33,508 nt of DNA from Pseudomonadota bacterium (GTDB lineage Bacteria; Pseudomonadota; Gammaproteobacteria; Burkholderiales; Thiobacillaceae). Under the pieces are notes generated by a model. That model saw nothing but the letters and a program-made list of their open reading frames with translations. It had not been told where the DNA came from and searched no databases. Position 1 is the first letter of the stretch. Each line of letters begins with the position of its first letter. The stretch spans positions 1-33,508 of the forward strand of contig JAUYFG010000296.1 in assembly GCA_030690985.1 (NCBI GenBank), written 5' to 3'. This document shows positions 24,547 through 32,285 of the stretch, piece by piece. A program made the position numbers and the translations under genes.

Positions 24547-25217
24547 GCCGGCGCTTCCCCGCACTCCTTGACCATAGCGGCCAGGTAGGCCGCATGCGCT
24601 ACGCGTTCCGAATCATCCGCGCGCAATACCTTGAGCACGCCGCGCCGCACCAGGGTGGCGGCCTCGGTCTGGGCCGGGGTGGCGATGTCGATACCCAAGG
24701 TCTCCTGGCCACGGGTCATCGCCAGATACACCTCGGCGAGCAATTGCGCGTCGAGCAGGGCGCCGTGGAAGGCACGCCCGGAGTTGTCCACTTCATAGCG
24801 CCGACACAGCGCATCCAGATTGTTCTTCTGGCCGGGATGCAGCCCCTTGGCCATCTTCAGGGTATCCAGCACCGTGCAGTAACGCTTGACCGGCCCGTCT
24901 TTCAGTTTCGCCAGTTCGGCATTGAGGAAACCCACGTCGAACGGCGCGTTGTGGATGACCAGTTCGGCATCGCGCACAAATTCCAGAAACTCTGGCGCGA
25001 TGTCGGCGAAACGCGGCTTGTCGGCCAGAAATTCGTTGGTCAGGCCATGCACCTGCATGGCGCCGGCGTCGATCTCGCGCTGCGGATTGAGGTAGACATG
25101 GTAGGTAGCGCCGGTGGGCTGCCGGTTGACGATCTCCAGGGCGCCGATCTCGATCACCCGATGTCCCTGTGCCGGGTCCAGGCCCGTGGTTTCGGTATCC
25201 AGCACAATCTGGCGCAT
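24540..25217 (-). CDS. dnaQ: DNA polymerase III epsilon subunit, 3'-5' proofreading exonuclease
   Basis: Proofreading subunit of the replicase, acting with the alpha and theta subunits. The 225-aa product has ExoI LDTETTG (D7, E9), ExoII VIHNAPFDVGFLN near 87, and ExoIII FHGALLDAQLLAEVY near 150 of the DEDDh type. The C-terminal tail that binds the alpha subunit is present. The start overlaps the rnhA stop by one base (TGATG). The rnhA-dnaQ neighbourhood is ancient in proteobacteria, although in E. coli the two genes diverge and here they are co-directional. Confidence 0.95.
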   Translation of the reverse strand: MRQIVLDTETTGLDPAQGHRVIEIGALEIVNRQPTGATYHVYLNPQREIDAGAMQVHGLTNEFLADKPRFADIAPEFLEFVRDAELVIHNAPFDVGFLNAELAKLKDGPVKRYCTVLDTLKMAKGLHPGQKNNLDALCRRYEVDNSGRAFHGALLDAQLLAEVYLAMTRGQETLGIDIATPAQTEAATLVRRGVLKVLRADDSERVAHAAYLAAMVKECGEAPAW

Positions 25218-25672
25218 CAGTTCTTCCCCTTCAAAGCGATCTGCACCCCTTCGTTGGCCAGCGCGTCGGCGCGTTCATTTTCCGGGTGGCCGGCATGGCC
25301 CTTGACCCAGAGCCATTCGATGCGGTGGCGTGCCGCCTGTTCGGACAGCTCGCGCCACAAATCCTGGTTCTTCACCGCGCTGCCGCCCGCAGTCTTCCAG
25401 CCGCGCCGAATCCAGTTCGGCATCCATTCCGAGATGCCCTGCTGCACATATTTCGAGTCGGTATGCACGCGCACCTGGCAATGCCGGTTAAGCGTCTTCA
25501 AGCCCTCGATCACGGCTTGCAACTCCATGCGGTTGTTGGTGGTGTCGCGCGCGCCGCCGCACAACGTCTTTTCCACCTCGCCGAAACGCAGCAACACGCC
25601 CCAACCACCGACGCCCGGATTGCCCTTGCAGGCACCGTCGCTATAAAGATCGACCATTTTTTCTTCAGCCAT
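25217..25672 (-). CDS. rnhA: Ribonuclease HI
   Basis: Cuts RNA in RNA:DNA hybrids. The 151-aa length fits. The catalytic set is present: D12 ([12 protein letters not shown]), E50 (NNRMELQAV), D72 ([12 protein letters not shown]) and D136 (NERADALAN), with H126 ([11 protein letters not shown]). The basic handle region of E. coli RnhA is also present ([20 protein letters not shown]). The ATG at 25672 overlaps the end of the upstream methyltransferase gene by 8 nt. A second ATG five codons on has no better ribosome binding site. Confidence 0.96.
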   Translation of the reverse strand: MAEEKMVDLYSDGACKGNPGVGGWGVLLRFGEVEKTLCGGARDTTNNRMELQAVIEGLKTLNRHCQVRVHTDSKYVQQGISEWMPNWIRRGWKTAGGSAVKNQDLWRELSEQAARHRIEWLWVKGHAGHPENERADALANEGVQIALKGKN

Positions 25673-26381
25673 GTTTATTCAATGAGTTACGGGTTGAACT
25701 TGCCCAGGTCGGGCGCGGCAGCCATTGCCCTTCCCACTTGGGTGCGATCAGGCGCATGCCATGCACACGCTTCACGGCATGAATCTGATAAACACCGCCT
25801 CCCAGCGCCCACCAGCGGTCTCCGGCGGACTCCAGAAAGGCGAACCGTTCGATCCAGGCGGCCTGTTCGAGTGGCGGTGCATAACAGGCCATACGCCCGC
25901 CCGCCAACTCGAAACCGAGCAGAGCCAGCCAATCCTTGAGGCGGGTGAGATGGATGAAACGCCCACGCCAGGGCCAATCCGTCGCATGGCGGTTGAGGCT
26001 GCGCCGCAAACCCCACAGGCTCAGGGGATTGAAGCCGGTGATCAGCAACCGGCCTTCCGGGCGCAGCACCCGCTCCGCCTCGCGCAGGATCTGATGGGGG
26101 TGCGTGGAAAACTCCAGTTGATGCGGCAACGCCAACAAATCCAGACTCTGGCTGGCGATCGGCAATTGCTCCGGAAGACAGCGCACGGCATTTGGGTATT
26201 CGCCTGCGTCCAGCCCGCCGCAAAAGCGCTGCGGCATGCGATTGGCGCGCAGACAGTCCATCCCGCAGTGGCCGACCTGCATGGCATTGAAGCCGAACAG
26301 ATCGACGCTGACGGCATCGAACCAGGCCTGTTCCCGCGCCAGCACGTATTGACCCAACTCGCTATCGAACCATGTACGCAT
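25665..26381 (-). CDS. Class I SAM-dependent methyltransferase, YafS-like
   Basis: A 238-aa product from the ATG at 26381. [22 protein letters not shown] is a typical start, and the frame extends further upstream only into the gloB promoter. The Methyltransf_11-like core has [19 protein letters not shown] (near 75), [28 protein letters not shown] (near 100) and [13 protein letters not shown]. The classic glycine-rich loop is poorly conserved. In E. coli yafS sits between gloB and rnhA in this same order, which supports the name. Its substrate is not known. The 50-nt gap to gloB must hold both divergent promoters. Confidence 0.85.
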   Translation of the reverse strand: MRTWFDSELGQYVLAREQAWFDAVSVDLFGFNAMQVGHCGMDCLRANRMPQRFCGGLDAGEYPNAVRCLPEQLPIASQSLDLLALPHQLEFSTHPHQILREAERVLRPEGRLLITGFNPLSLWGLRRSLNRHATDWPWRGRFIHLTRLKDWLALLGFELAGGRMACYAPPLEQAAWIERFAFLESAGDRWWALGGGVYQIHAVKRVHGMRLIAPKWEGQWLPRPTWASSTRNSLNKHG

Positions 26382-26431
26382 AAAGGGCTCGCTATTTGAC
26401 GTCCTGGAAAGCCTGACGGGACAATGCCCGC

Positions 26432-27193
26432 ATGAAAGTAACTGCCATCCCCGCGTTCCGGGACAACTATGTGTGGGCCATCCACGACGACCATTCGGCA
26501 ATTCTGGTCGACCCTGGAGAAGCGGCGCCGATTTTAGCTTGGCTTGAGCGGGGGCAACGCCATCCTGTCGCCATCCTGGTAACGCATCACCACGCCGATC
26601 ATGTCGGCGGCATCCGCGAAATCACCGCACGGTATGACATTCCCGTCTACGGCCCGGGCAATGAAGCCATTCCCGGCAGGACCCATCCGCTGCTGGGCGG
26701 GGAAACCGTTCAGATAAGCGAACTCGGCCTCGCATTCCAGGTACTCGCCACGCCCGGCCACACCCTGGGCCATCTCTGCTATGTCGGCCACGGCGCCCTG
26801 TTCTGCGGCGACACCCTGTTTTCCTGTGGTTGCGGCCGCCTGTTCGAAGGCACTCCGACACAAATGCACGCCTCGCTCAACCGCATCAAGGCGCTGCCGG
26901 CGGAGACCCTGGTCTACTGCGCACACGAATACACGCTGGAAAACCTCGATTTCGCCCTGGCGGTGGAACCGAACAATCCCGCCCTGCAAACCCGTCTGGC
27001 GGAAGTACGCAGTCTGCTCAGTCAGGGAAAACCTACCCTGCCGGTCAGTTTGGGCACGGAAATCGCCACCAATCCGTTCCTGCGTTTCGACCAATCGAGC
27101 GTCGCCGTTGCGGCAGCGCAACATGCCGGACACCCCGCCCAGCCCGGCCTGGCGACCTTCACCACGGTGCGTGCCTGGCGAGATGGCGACTGA
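26432..27193 (+). CDS. gloB: Hydroxyacylglutathione hydrolase (glyoxalase II)
   Basis: Hydrolyses S-D-lactoylglutathione to D-lactate and glutathione, the second step of methylglyoxal detoxification. The 253-aa product has the metallo-beta-lactamase motif THHHADH at 51-57 (H52, H54, D56, H57), PGHTLGH near 109, GDTLFSCGCGRLFEGT near 130 with the bridging Asp, and AHEYT near 168. The C-terminal glutathione-binding part, with NPFLRFD near 209, is complete. It diverges from the methyltransferase gene. Confidence 0.95.
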   Translation: MKVTAIPAFRDNYVWAIHDDHSAILVDPGEAAPILAWLERGQRHPVAILVTHHHADHVGGIREITARYDIPVYGPGNEAIPGRTHPLLGGETVQISELGLAFQVLATPGHTLGHLCYVGHGALFCGDTLFSCGCGRLFEGTPTQMHASLNRIKALPAETLVYCAHEYTLENLDFALAVEPNNPALQTRLAEVRSLLSQGKPTLPVSLGTEIATNPFLRFDQSSVAVAAAQHAGHPAQPGLATFTTVRAWRDGD

Positions 27194-27242
27194 TCACCCC
27201 ACTATCTATCTATGCCATTTGTAATAAGAACAGGTACTTGCA

Positions 27243-27271
27243 TTGAGCTAACGGGTGTCGAACGGTAAAAT
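27243..27271 (+). promoter_or_regulatory. Sigma-70-like promoter upstream of mltD
   Basis: TTGAGC (27243-27248) and TAAAAT (27266-27271) are 17 nt apart, putting the start of transcription near 27278, about 70 nt before the ATG at 27350. It is the best box pair in the gloB-mltD gap. Confidence 0.5.
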
Positions 27272-27349
27272 GCGTTTTCTTCAAGGTCTTGCGCCTCGCG
27301 CCGATACTTGCCACATGCCTTGCCACGTGACCACTACCCGCCTCGCCCG

Positions 27350-28660
27350 ATGACCCGAAACCGACGTTTTTTCCCCCTCTTCCTGCTTGCTGCAAGCCTG
27401 GTCGCAAGCATTGCGCCCACCCATGCCGAAACGGGAACGACGGCCCCGGAACTGAAAATCAGCTATGCGCTGAGCGCCGCCGCCATCGAACCGGAGCAGG
27501 CACAGGGCGCCCTCTGGAAACGCATCCGCGCCGGATTCCGTCTCGCCGAATCCAATCCTGAACTCACCCGAGTACACGAGGAATGGTTCCGCAAGCACCC
27601 CAGCTATCTCGAACAAGGTGCCGAGCGCAGCCGCCTGTATCTCTATTTCATCGTCGAAGAAGTGGAAAAGCGCGGCATACCGATGGAGATCGCCCTGCTG
27701 CCCATGATCGAGTCGGCCTATAACCCGCTGGCGCTGTCACCGATGAAAGCCTCCGGCCTCTGGCAGTTCATCCCCTCCACCGGCAAGGTCTACGGCCTCA
27801 AGCAGAACGCCTGGTATGACGGTCGCCGCGACGTACTCACCGCCACCCGTGCCGCGCTCGATCATCTGGAAGATCTGCACGCCAAATTCGGCGACTGGGA
27901 ATTGGCGCTGGCCGCCTACAACTGCGGCGAAGGCTGCGTGGCGCGCGCGCAGTCGCGTCAGAAAGGCAACTCCACCGACTACGCCAGCCTGAAACTCCCC
28001 ACGGAAACCCGCCACTACGTACCCAAGCTGATCGCCGTGCGCAACATCGTGCTCGACCCGAAACGTTTCGACATCGCTCTGGGAGAAGTGGCCAACGAAC
28101 CTTATTTCATGCAGGTCAAGCTGAGCCAGCCGATGGAAGCGAAACAGGCCGCACGCCTGGCGGACATGAACCTGGACGATTTCCTCTCCCTCAACCCCGG
28201 CTTTCAGCGCCGCGTCATCCACACCGACACACGCGGCGTCATGCTGCTGCCCACCGAACGTGTGGAAACCTTCCAGTTCAATCTGCACAGACAGGGTGTG
28301 GACAAGCTCAGCCTGCGCCCCTACCAGGCGAAACGGGGAGAAAACGCCGGCAAGATTGCCGGCCAGTTCGGTGTGACCCTGGAATGGCTGAAGGAACACA
28401 ACCCGGTCAAACTCTATCGAGGCAAGGTTGCCCAGGCACAGACCCTCCTGGTCCCCACCACAGCCGTCGGCAACCCGAAAATCCCGTCTGCGGCCAAGGC
28501 AAAACGCCCGAGCATGCGCACCCATACCGTGCGCCGTGGCGACACCCTGGACCGGGTCGCCAAGCTGTATAGCGTGCAAGTGACCGACATCCGCCGCTGG
28601 AACGTGACTGACGAACCGCTCATGCCCGGCGCCACACTGGAAATCCCTTTTTCCGGTTGA
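27350..28660 (+). CDS. mltD: Membrane-bound lytic murein transglycosylase D-like, with LysM
   Basis: Cleaves peptidoglycan glycan strands in the periplasm to 1,6-anhydro products. The product is 436 aa from the ATG at 27350, with signal peptide FFPLFLLAASLVASIAPTHA. It has an SLT domain at about 95-210 with catalytic E121 (MIESAYNPLALSPMKASGLW), FIPSTGKVYGL and LALAAYNCGEG. It has a degenerate LysM-like repeat near 325-365 (AGQFGVTLEWLKEHNPV) and a clear C-terminal LysM (HTVRRGDTLDRVAKLYSVQV). No lipobox Cys follows the leader, so it may be soluble rather than a lipoprotein as in E. coli. Confidence 0.92.
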   Translation: MTRNRRFFPLFLLAASLVASIAPTHAETGTTAPELKISYALSAAAIEPEQAQGALWKRIRAGFRLAESNPELTRVHEEWFRKHPSYLEQGAERSRLYLYFIVEEVEKRGIPMEIALLPMIESAYNPLALSPMKASGLWQFIPSTGKVYGLKQNAWYDGRRDVLTATRAALDHLEDLHAKFGDWELALAAYNCGEGCVARAQSRQKGNSTDYASLKLPTETRHYVPKLIAVRNIVLDPKRFDIALGEVANEPYFMQVKLSQPMEAKQAARLADMNLDDFLSLNPGFQRRVIHTDTRGVMLLPTERVETFQFNLHRQGVDKLSLRPYQAKRGENAGKIAGQFGVTLEWLKEHNPVKLYRGKVAQAQTLLVPTTAVGNPKIPSAAKAKRPSMRTHTVRRGDTLDRVAKLYSVQVTDIRRWNVTDEPLMPGATLEIPFSG

Positions 28661-28728
28661 TGGCTCCAAAAACAACACGCGGTTGCTCAATAAGTTACGG
28701 CACTGCTGACGCAGCCCCGTCGCGCCAA

Positions 28729-28910
28729 CTGAGCGTGGCTGTTGCCGCTCTAGTTCAAGTCTTCACATTTCATGAGCCGATAGGTAGCCCGGATGCAGCG
28801 TAGCGGAATCCGGGGAACGCGCCACACTCCTTCCCGGATTCCGCCTTCGCTCCATCCGGGCTACCTGTTTGGTTCCGGCTCTGCCGGCTTGGAGCAACAG
28901 CCACGCTCAG
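28729..28910 (+). repeat. Dispersed palindromic element, copy 2, with 17-bp terminal inverted repeats
   Basis: Perfect ends CTGAGCGTGGCTGTTGC (28729-28745) and its complement (28894-28910) enclose the repeat at 28755-28892. That repeat is the inverse of 13731-13900 and contains GTAGCCCGGATG and CATCCGGGCTAC arms. The outer 17-bp ends are absent from copy 1. The gap 28661-29025 holds this element and nothing else I can support; no open frame in it looks like a gene. Confidence 0.85.
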
Positions 28911-29025
28911 CCAGCGTTCCCGCCTCCCTTTCCCCTACCTACGGCATGGCTGACGCTGACGAAAAGCCCCTGTAACCTGCGCGCTCCCGTCGATTGGCGG
29001 GCCATTTTTCAAGCGAGGAAACAGC

Positions 29026-29265
29026 ATGAGTGAACCCATCGTGGCGGGAAAAGAACCGATCGAAGTCAGCCTGGAGCCGGGCGAATACTGGTGGTGCAGT
29101 TGTGGACGCTCCAAAAACCAGCCTTACTGTGACGGCTCGCACGCGGGCACCGAGTTCACCCCCACCTCGTTCAAGGTGGAAGCCGCTGGCCCGGTCTGGC
29201 TGTGCGCCTGCAAGCATTCCGCCAACCCGCCCTTCTGCGACGGCGCCCACGAATTACTGGATTGA
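29026..29265 (+). CDS. CDGSH iron-sulfur domain protein with two motifs
   Basis: A small cytoplasmic [2Fe-2S] protein of the mitoNEET-like family, 79 aa. Two motifs are present: CSCGRSKNQPYCDGSH (C24, C26, C35, H39) and CACKHSANPPFCDGAH (C60, C62, C71, H75). It therefore binds two clusters within one chain, as bacterial members with tandem motifs do. Role unknown; redox or cluster-transfer roles have been proposed for the family. GAGGAAACAGC gives a strong ribosome binding site. It is first in a run of four plus-strand genes. Confidence 0.93.
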   Translation: MSEPIVAGKEPIEVSLEPGEYWWCSCGRSKNQPYCDGSHAGTEFTPTSFKVEAAGPVWLCACKHSANPPFCDGAHELLD

Positions 29266-29287
29266 ACCTGGGTTGAGCCCACGGCCC

Positions 29288-29881
29288 ATGAAGCCTTACG
29301 CGGAATCCTGCGAACAGAATCGCGACCCGATCCTGGCCGTCCTGCGGGAGGCCTTCGCCGAGCGGAAACGGGTACTGGAGATCGCCAGCGGCACCGGCCA
29401 ACACGCGGTGTATTTCGGCCAGGCACTACCGCATCTGAGCTGGCAGACCAGCGAGTTACCGGAGAACCATGCCGGCATCCAGGCCTGGCTGGATGAAGCG
29501 CAACTTGCCAATGTGCTGGCGCCGCTGGCCATCGACGTCAATGCGGCGGAATGGCCGGTCGAATCGGTGGATGCCATTTTCAATGCCAACACCGTGCACA
29601 TCGTCGCCTGGCCGGCGGTGGAGCGGCTGTTCGCCGGCATCGGGCGGGTGCTGGAAGCGGGCGGCATCGTCTGCCTGTATGGGCCGTTCAATTACGGCGG
29701 CCAGTTCACCTCCGAGAGCAACGCGCGTTTCGACGTCTGGCTGAAGTCGCGCGACCCGAACAGCGGCGTGCGTGATTTCGAGGCGCTCGACCGCCTCGCC
29801 CAGGCCCAGGGCCTGAGCCTGCTGCGGGATGTGGCCATGCCCAGCAACAACCGCACGCTGATCTGGCGACGCAGCCGTTGA
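29288..29881 (+). CDS. DUF938 SAM-dependent methyltransferase-like protein
   Basis: A 197-aa product from the ATG at 29288. Its start, KPYAESCEQNRDPILAVLRE, and VLEIASGTGQHAVYFGQALP (near 29) match DUF938. The second of these is motif I of a Rossmann-fold methyltransferase. Later motifs are VDAIFNANTVHIVAWPAVE (near 94) and GIVCLYGPFNYGGQFTSESN. Substrate unknown. It starts 22 nt after the CDGSH gene, and its stop overlaps the presumed TTG start of the next gene. Confidence 0.88.
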   Translation: MKPYAESCEQNRDPILAVLREAFAERKRVLEIASGTGQHAVYFGQALPHLSWQTSELPENHAGIQAWLDEAQLANVLAPLAIDVNAAEWPVESVDAIFNANTVHIVAWPAVERLFAGIGRVLEAGGIVCLYGPFNYGGQFTSESNARFDVWLKSRDPNSGVRDFEALDRLAQAQGLSLLRDVAMPSNNRTLIWRRSR

Positions 29882-31098
29882 CTCTCAAGTCGTTCGCCGG
29901 GCCGCCCCAAGAACCACTTGGCCCCCTCGGGGGGCGGCTCGGGCGTTCTTTCCGAGCCGGGGGCACAGCTATCAGGCTGATCGAGTCCATCGCCGAGATC
30001 CCTGCGGCGCAATGGAACGCCCTGGCCGCCAGCACGGCGGCCAACAACCCCTTTCTCTGCCACGCCTTCCTGAATGCCTTGCAGGAAACCGGCTGCGCCA
30101 GCCCGGAAACCGGCTGGCATGCGCAATTCCTGACGATCTGGCGGGACCAGCAACTGGTCGCCGCCATGCCGCTGTACGGCAAGACGCACTCCTGGGGTGA
30201 ATTCGTGTTCGACTGGGCCTGGGCGGAGGCCTACCAGCGGCACGGCCTGCGCTATTACCCGAAGTTGCTCGGCGCGGTGCCATTCACGCCGGTGGCGGGG
30301 GCCAGGTTGCTGGCGGCCACGCCCGAACTGCGTGCCGAGTTGGTCAGCGCCGCCTTGCGATTAACGCGGGAATCCGACGCCTCCGGGCTGCATATCCTGT
30401 TCCCCACGGAAAGTGAGGCGCTGGAGATGCAGCGGCAAGGCATGATGTTGCGCAAAGGTGTGCAATTCCATTGGCGCAACCCTGGCTATGCCGACTTCAC
30501 CGCTTACCTGGCCGGCATGCGCCACGACAAGCGCAAGCGCATCCAGCAGGAACGGCGCCATGTGCGTGACGCCGGCATTCAGTTCGAGCATCTGCGTGGT
30601 GAACAGATCACGGCCGCGCACTGGCAGCATTTCCAGCGTTGTTATGCGCAGACGCATCAACAATTCAACTCGCCGCAGGCCCTGACGCTGGCGTTCTTCC
30701 AGCGCATCGGCGCGACCATGCCGCAACACCTGTTGCTCATCATCGCCACGCGCGACGGCCAGCCGATCGCCGGCGCCCTCAACTTTTACGACGAACACGC
30801 CCTCTACGGCCGCTCCTGGGGCACCCTGGAATATCACCCCGGCCTGCACTTCGAGACCTGCTACTACCAGGCCATCGAGTTCTGCATCGCCAACCAGATC
30901 GCCACCTTCGAAGGCGGTGCCCAGGGCGAACACAAACTCTCGCGCGGCTTCCTGCCGGCCACCACCTGGTCGGCACACTGGCTGGCCCAACCACGCTTCG
31001 TCAGCGCCGTGGAAGACTACCTGCGCCGCGAAGCAGGTGGCATCGAGCTTTATATGGATGAACTGAATGAACGTAACCCGTTCACCAGAAGCAACTGA
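29878..31098 (+). CDS. FemAB/GNAT-like acyltransferase family protein (COG3146, DUF482)
   Basis: A 406-aa product if translation begins at the TTG at 29878, which overlaps the previous stop (TTGA). The body starts at about residue 32 (IRLIESIAEIPAAQWNAL). It shows family patterns NPFLCHAFLNALQETG, SWGEFVFDWAWAEAYQRHG, KLLGAVPFTPVAGARLL, MRHDKRKRIQQERRHV and FEGGAQGEHKLSRGFLP. Relatives are annotated as peptidoglycan biosynthesis or GNAT proteins, with no proven reaction that I know of. Residues 4-31 are translated from a palindromic repeat and are probably not part of the original protein. No ATG is available near residue 32. Confidence 0.82.
   Translation: MTLKSFAGPPQEPLGPLGGRLGRSFRAGGTAIRLIESIAEIPAAQWNALAASTAANNPFLCHAFLNALQETGCASPETGWHAQFLTIWRDQQLVAAMPLYGKTHSWGEFVFDWAWAEAYQRHGLRYYPKLLGAVPFTPVAGARLLAATPELRAELVSAALRLTRESDASGLHILFPTESEALEMQRQGMMLRKGVQFHWRNPGYADFTAYLAGMRHDKRKRIQQERRHVRDAGIQFEHLRGEQITAAHWQHFQRCYAQTHQQFNSPQALTLAFFQRIGATMPQHLLLIIATRDGQPIAGALNFYDEHALYGRSWGTLEYHPGLHFETCYYQAIEFCIANQIATFEGGAQGEHKLSRGFLPATTWSAHWLAQPRFVSAVEDYLRREAGGIELYMDELNERNPFTRSN
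29901..29957. repeat. Palindromic repeat read in frame within the acyltransferase gene start
   Basis: GCCGCCCC (29901-29908) pairs with GGGGCGGC (29931-29938), enclosing CCAAG/CTTGG and an alternative GCCCCC-TC-GGGGGGC stem. GCTCGG (29937-29942) pairs with CCGAGC (29952-29957). The CCGCCCCAAG...CCCCCTCGGGGGGC pattern resembles an intergenic repeat common in Burkholderiales. Confidence 0.7.
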
Positions 31099-31158
31099 AC
31101 AGCGCCGGCAATACAATGCCGCGACGATATCGACAGTCGCAACCCCTCACCCGCACCC

Positions 31159-32073
31159 ATGACTCCCGCCCTCCAGCAAGCCATCACCCAGGTCAACCGC
31201 ATCGTTCTCGGCAAGGAAAACCAGGTGCGCCTGTGCCTGGCCTGTCTGCTGGCGCGCGGCCATCTGCTTATTGAAGACGCCCCCGGCGTCGGCAAGACCA
31301 CGCTGGCGCATGCCCTGGCGCGCACCCTGGGCCTGGACTTCCATCGCATCCAGTTCACCAGCGACCTGTTGCCGGCCGACATTCTCGGCGCGGCGATCTA
31401 TGACCGGGAAAGCGCCCAATTCAGCTTTCATCCCGGCCCGATCTTTGCCCAGGTGATCCTGGCCGACGAGATCAATCGCGCCAGCCCGAAAGCGCAGAGC
31501 GCGTTGCTGGAGGCGATGGAAGAAGGCCAAGTCAGCATCGAAGGCGAAACCCGCCCCCTGCCCTCCCCTTTTTTCGTCATCGCCACCCAGAACCCCAGCG
31601 ATCAGGCTGGCGCCTTCCCGCTACCGGACTCGCAACTCGACCGTTTTCTCCTGCGCATCCGTCTCGGCTATCCCGACCACGCCGCCGAACGCGCCTTGCT
31701 CCAGGGCCAGGATCGGCGCGATCTGTTGGCGAATCTGCCGGCGATCCTCAACCCGGCGGATTTCAGTTACCTGCAACAGGAAGTGCAGGCGGTGCATGTG
31801 TCGGATGCCCTGCTCGATTACCTGCAAGCCCTACTCGCCGCCAGCCGCAGCGACAGCCGTTTCGCCAGCGGCCTATCCCCGCGCGCCGGCCTCGGTTTCC
31901 TCCATGCCGCGCAAGCCTGGGCCTATCTGCAGGGGCGCGCCTTCGCGCAGCCGGAAGACGTGCAGGCGGTGTTGCCGGCGCTGGTGCCGCACCGCCTGTT
32001 CCCTGCCGTCGGCCTGAGCAACCCGGCCGACGATTGGGCGGCGCGGATACTGCTGGAAGTGGCGATTCCGTGA
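31159..32073 (+). CDS. MoxR-family AAA+ ATPase
   Basis: A chaperone-like ATPase of 304 aa. Walker A is APGVGKTT with K46, Walker B is VILADEINRA (D103, E104), and sensor 1 lies in FFVIATQNP near 142. LLPADILGAAIYD and FPLPDSQLDRFLLRI are MoxR hallmarks. MoxR genes normally sit before a DUF58 and then VWA-domain genes and act in maturation of protein complexes. Here the start of the DUF58-like gene (GTG at 32070, overlapping this stop, reading MIGPL) breaks off after a few codons. No ribosome binding site is seen for the ATG at 31159. Confidence 0.93.
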   Translation: MTPALQQAITQVNRIVLGKENQVRLCLACLLARGHLLIEDAPGVGKTTLAHALARTLGLDFHRIQFTSDLLPADILGAAIYDRESAQFSFHPGPIFAQVILADEINRASPKAQSALLEAMEEGQVSIEGETRPLPSPFFVIATQNPSDQAGAFPLPDSQLDRFLLRIRLGYPDHAAERALLQGQDRRDLLANLPAILNPADFSYLQQEVQAVHVSDALLDYLQALLAASRSDSRFASGLSPRAGLGFLHAAQAWAYLQGRAFAQPEDVQAVLPALVPHRLFPAVGLSNPADDWAARILLEVAIP

Positions 32074-32103
32074 TCGGGCCGTTGGCGCTACCCACACCGG
32101 CGT
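32070..32103 (+). pseudogene. Possible start of a DUF58 gene, cut off
   Basis: GTG at 32070 overlaps the moxR stop (GTGA) and reads as a peptide beginning IGPLA, similar to the usual opening of the DUF58 gene that follows moxR. After about 11 codons the sequence changes to antitoxin-like DNA. The piece is very short, so the assignment rests mainly on context. Confidence 0.35.
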
Positions 32104-32285
32104 GGAGGCCACACCAGCTTGTCCCAGGCGCGATTCGCCGCACTTTTTGGGGTTTCGGTACGCACACCGCCGGAATGGGAGCTGGCCGTCGCCAACCCTC
32201 GGGCGCCGCCAAGACACTCATCGCCATTGCCCAGAAACGCCCCGAAGTGCTCAACGAACTGGCTGACCAGGATTCGGTGGTCTGA
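32104..32285 (+). pseudogene. HTH antitoxin remnant (HigA/RelB-associated type), frameshifted
   Basis: One frame reads LSQARFAALFGVSVRT-PPEWE, an XRE-type helix-turn-helix. The sequence then moves one frame over to GRRQPSGAAKTLIAIAQ and PEVLNELADQDSVV, ending at the TGA at 32283-32285. Intact relatives read EWEQGRR-PSGAAKTL without a break. The shift lies near 32191, where CTGGCC stands where something like CAGGGCC is expected, so one base is missing. The N-terminal part and any toxin gene are also missing. It is joined directly to the moxR/DUF58 region on the left and to the insertion sequence on the right. Confidence 0.7.
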
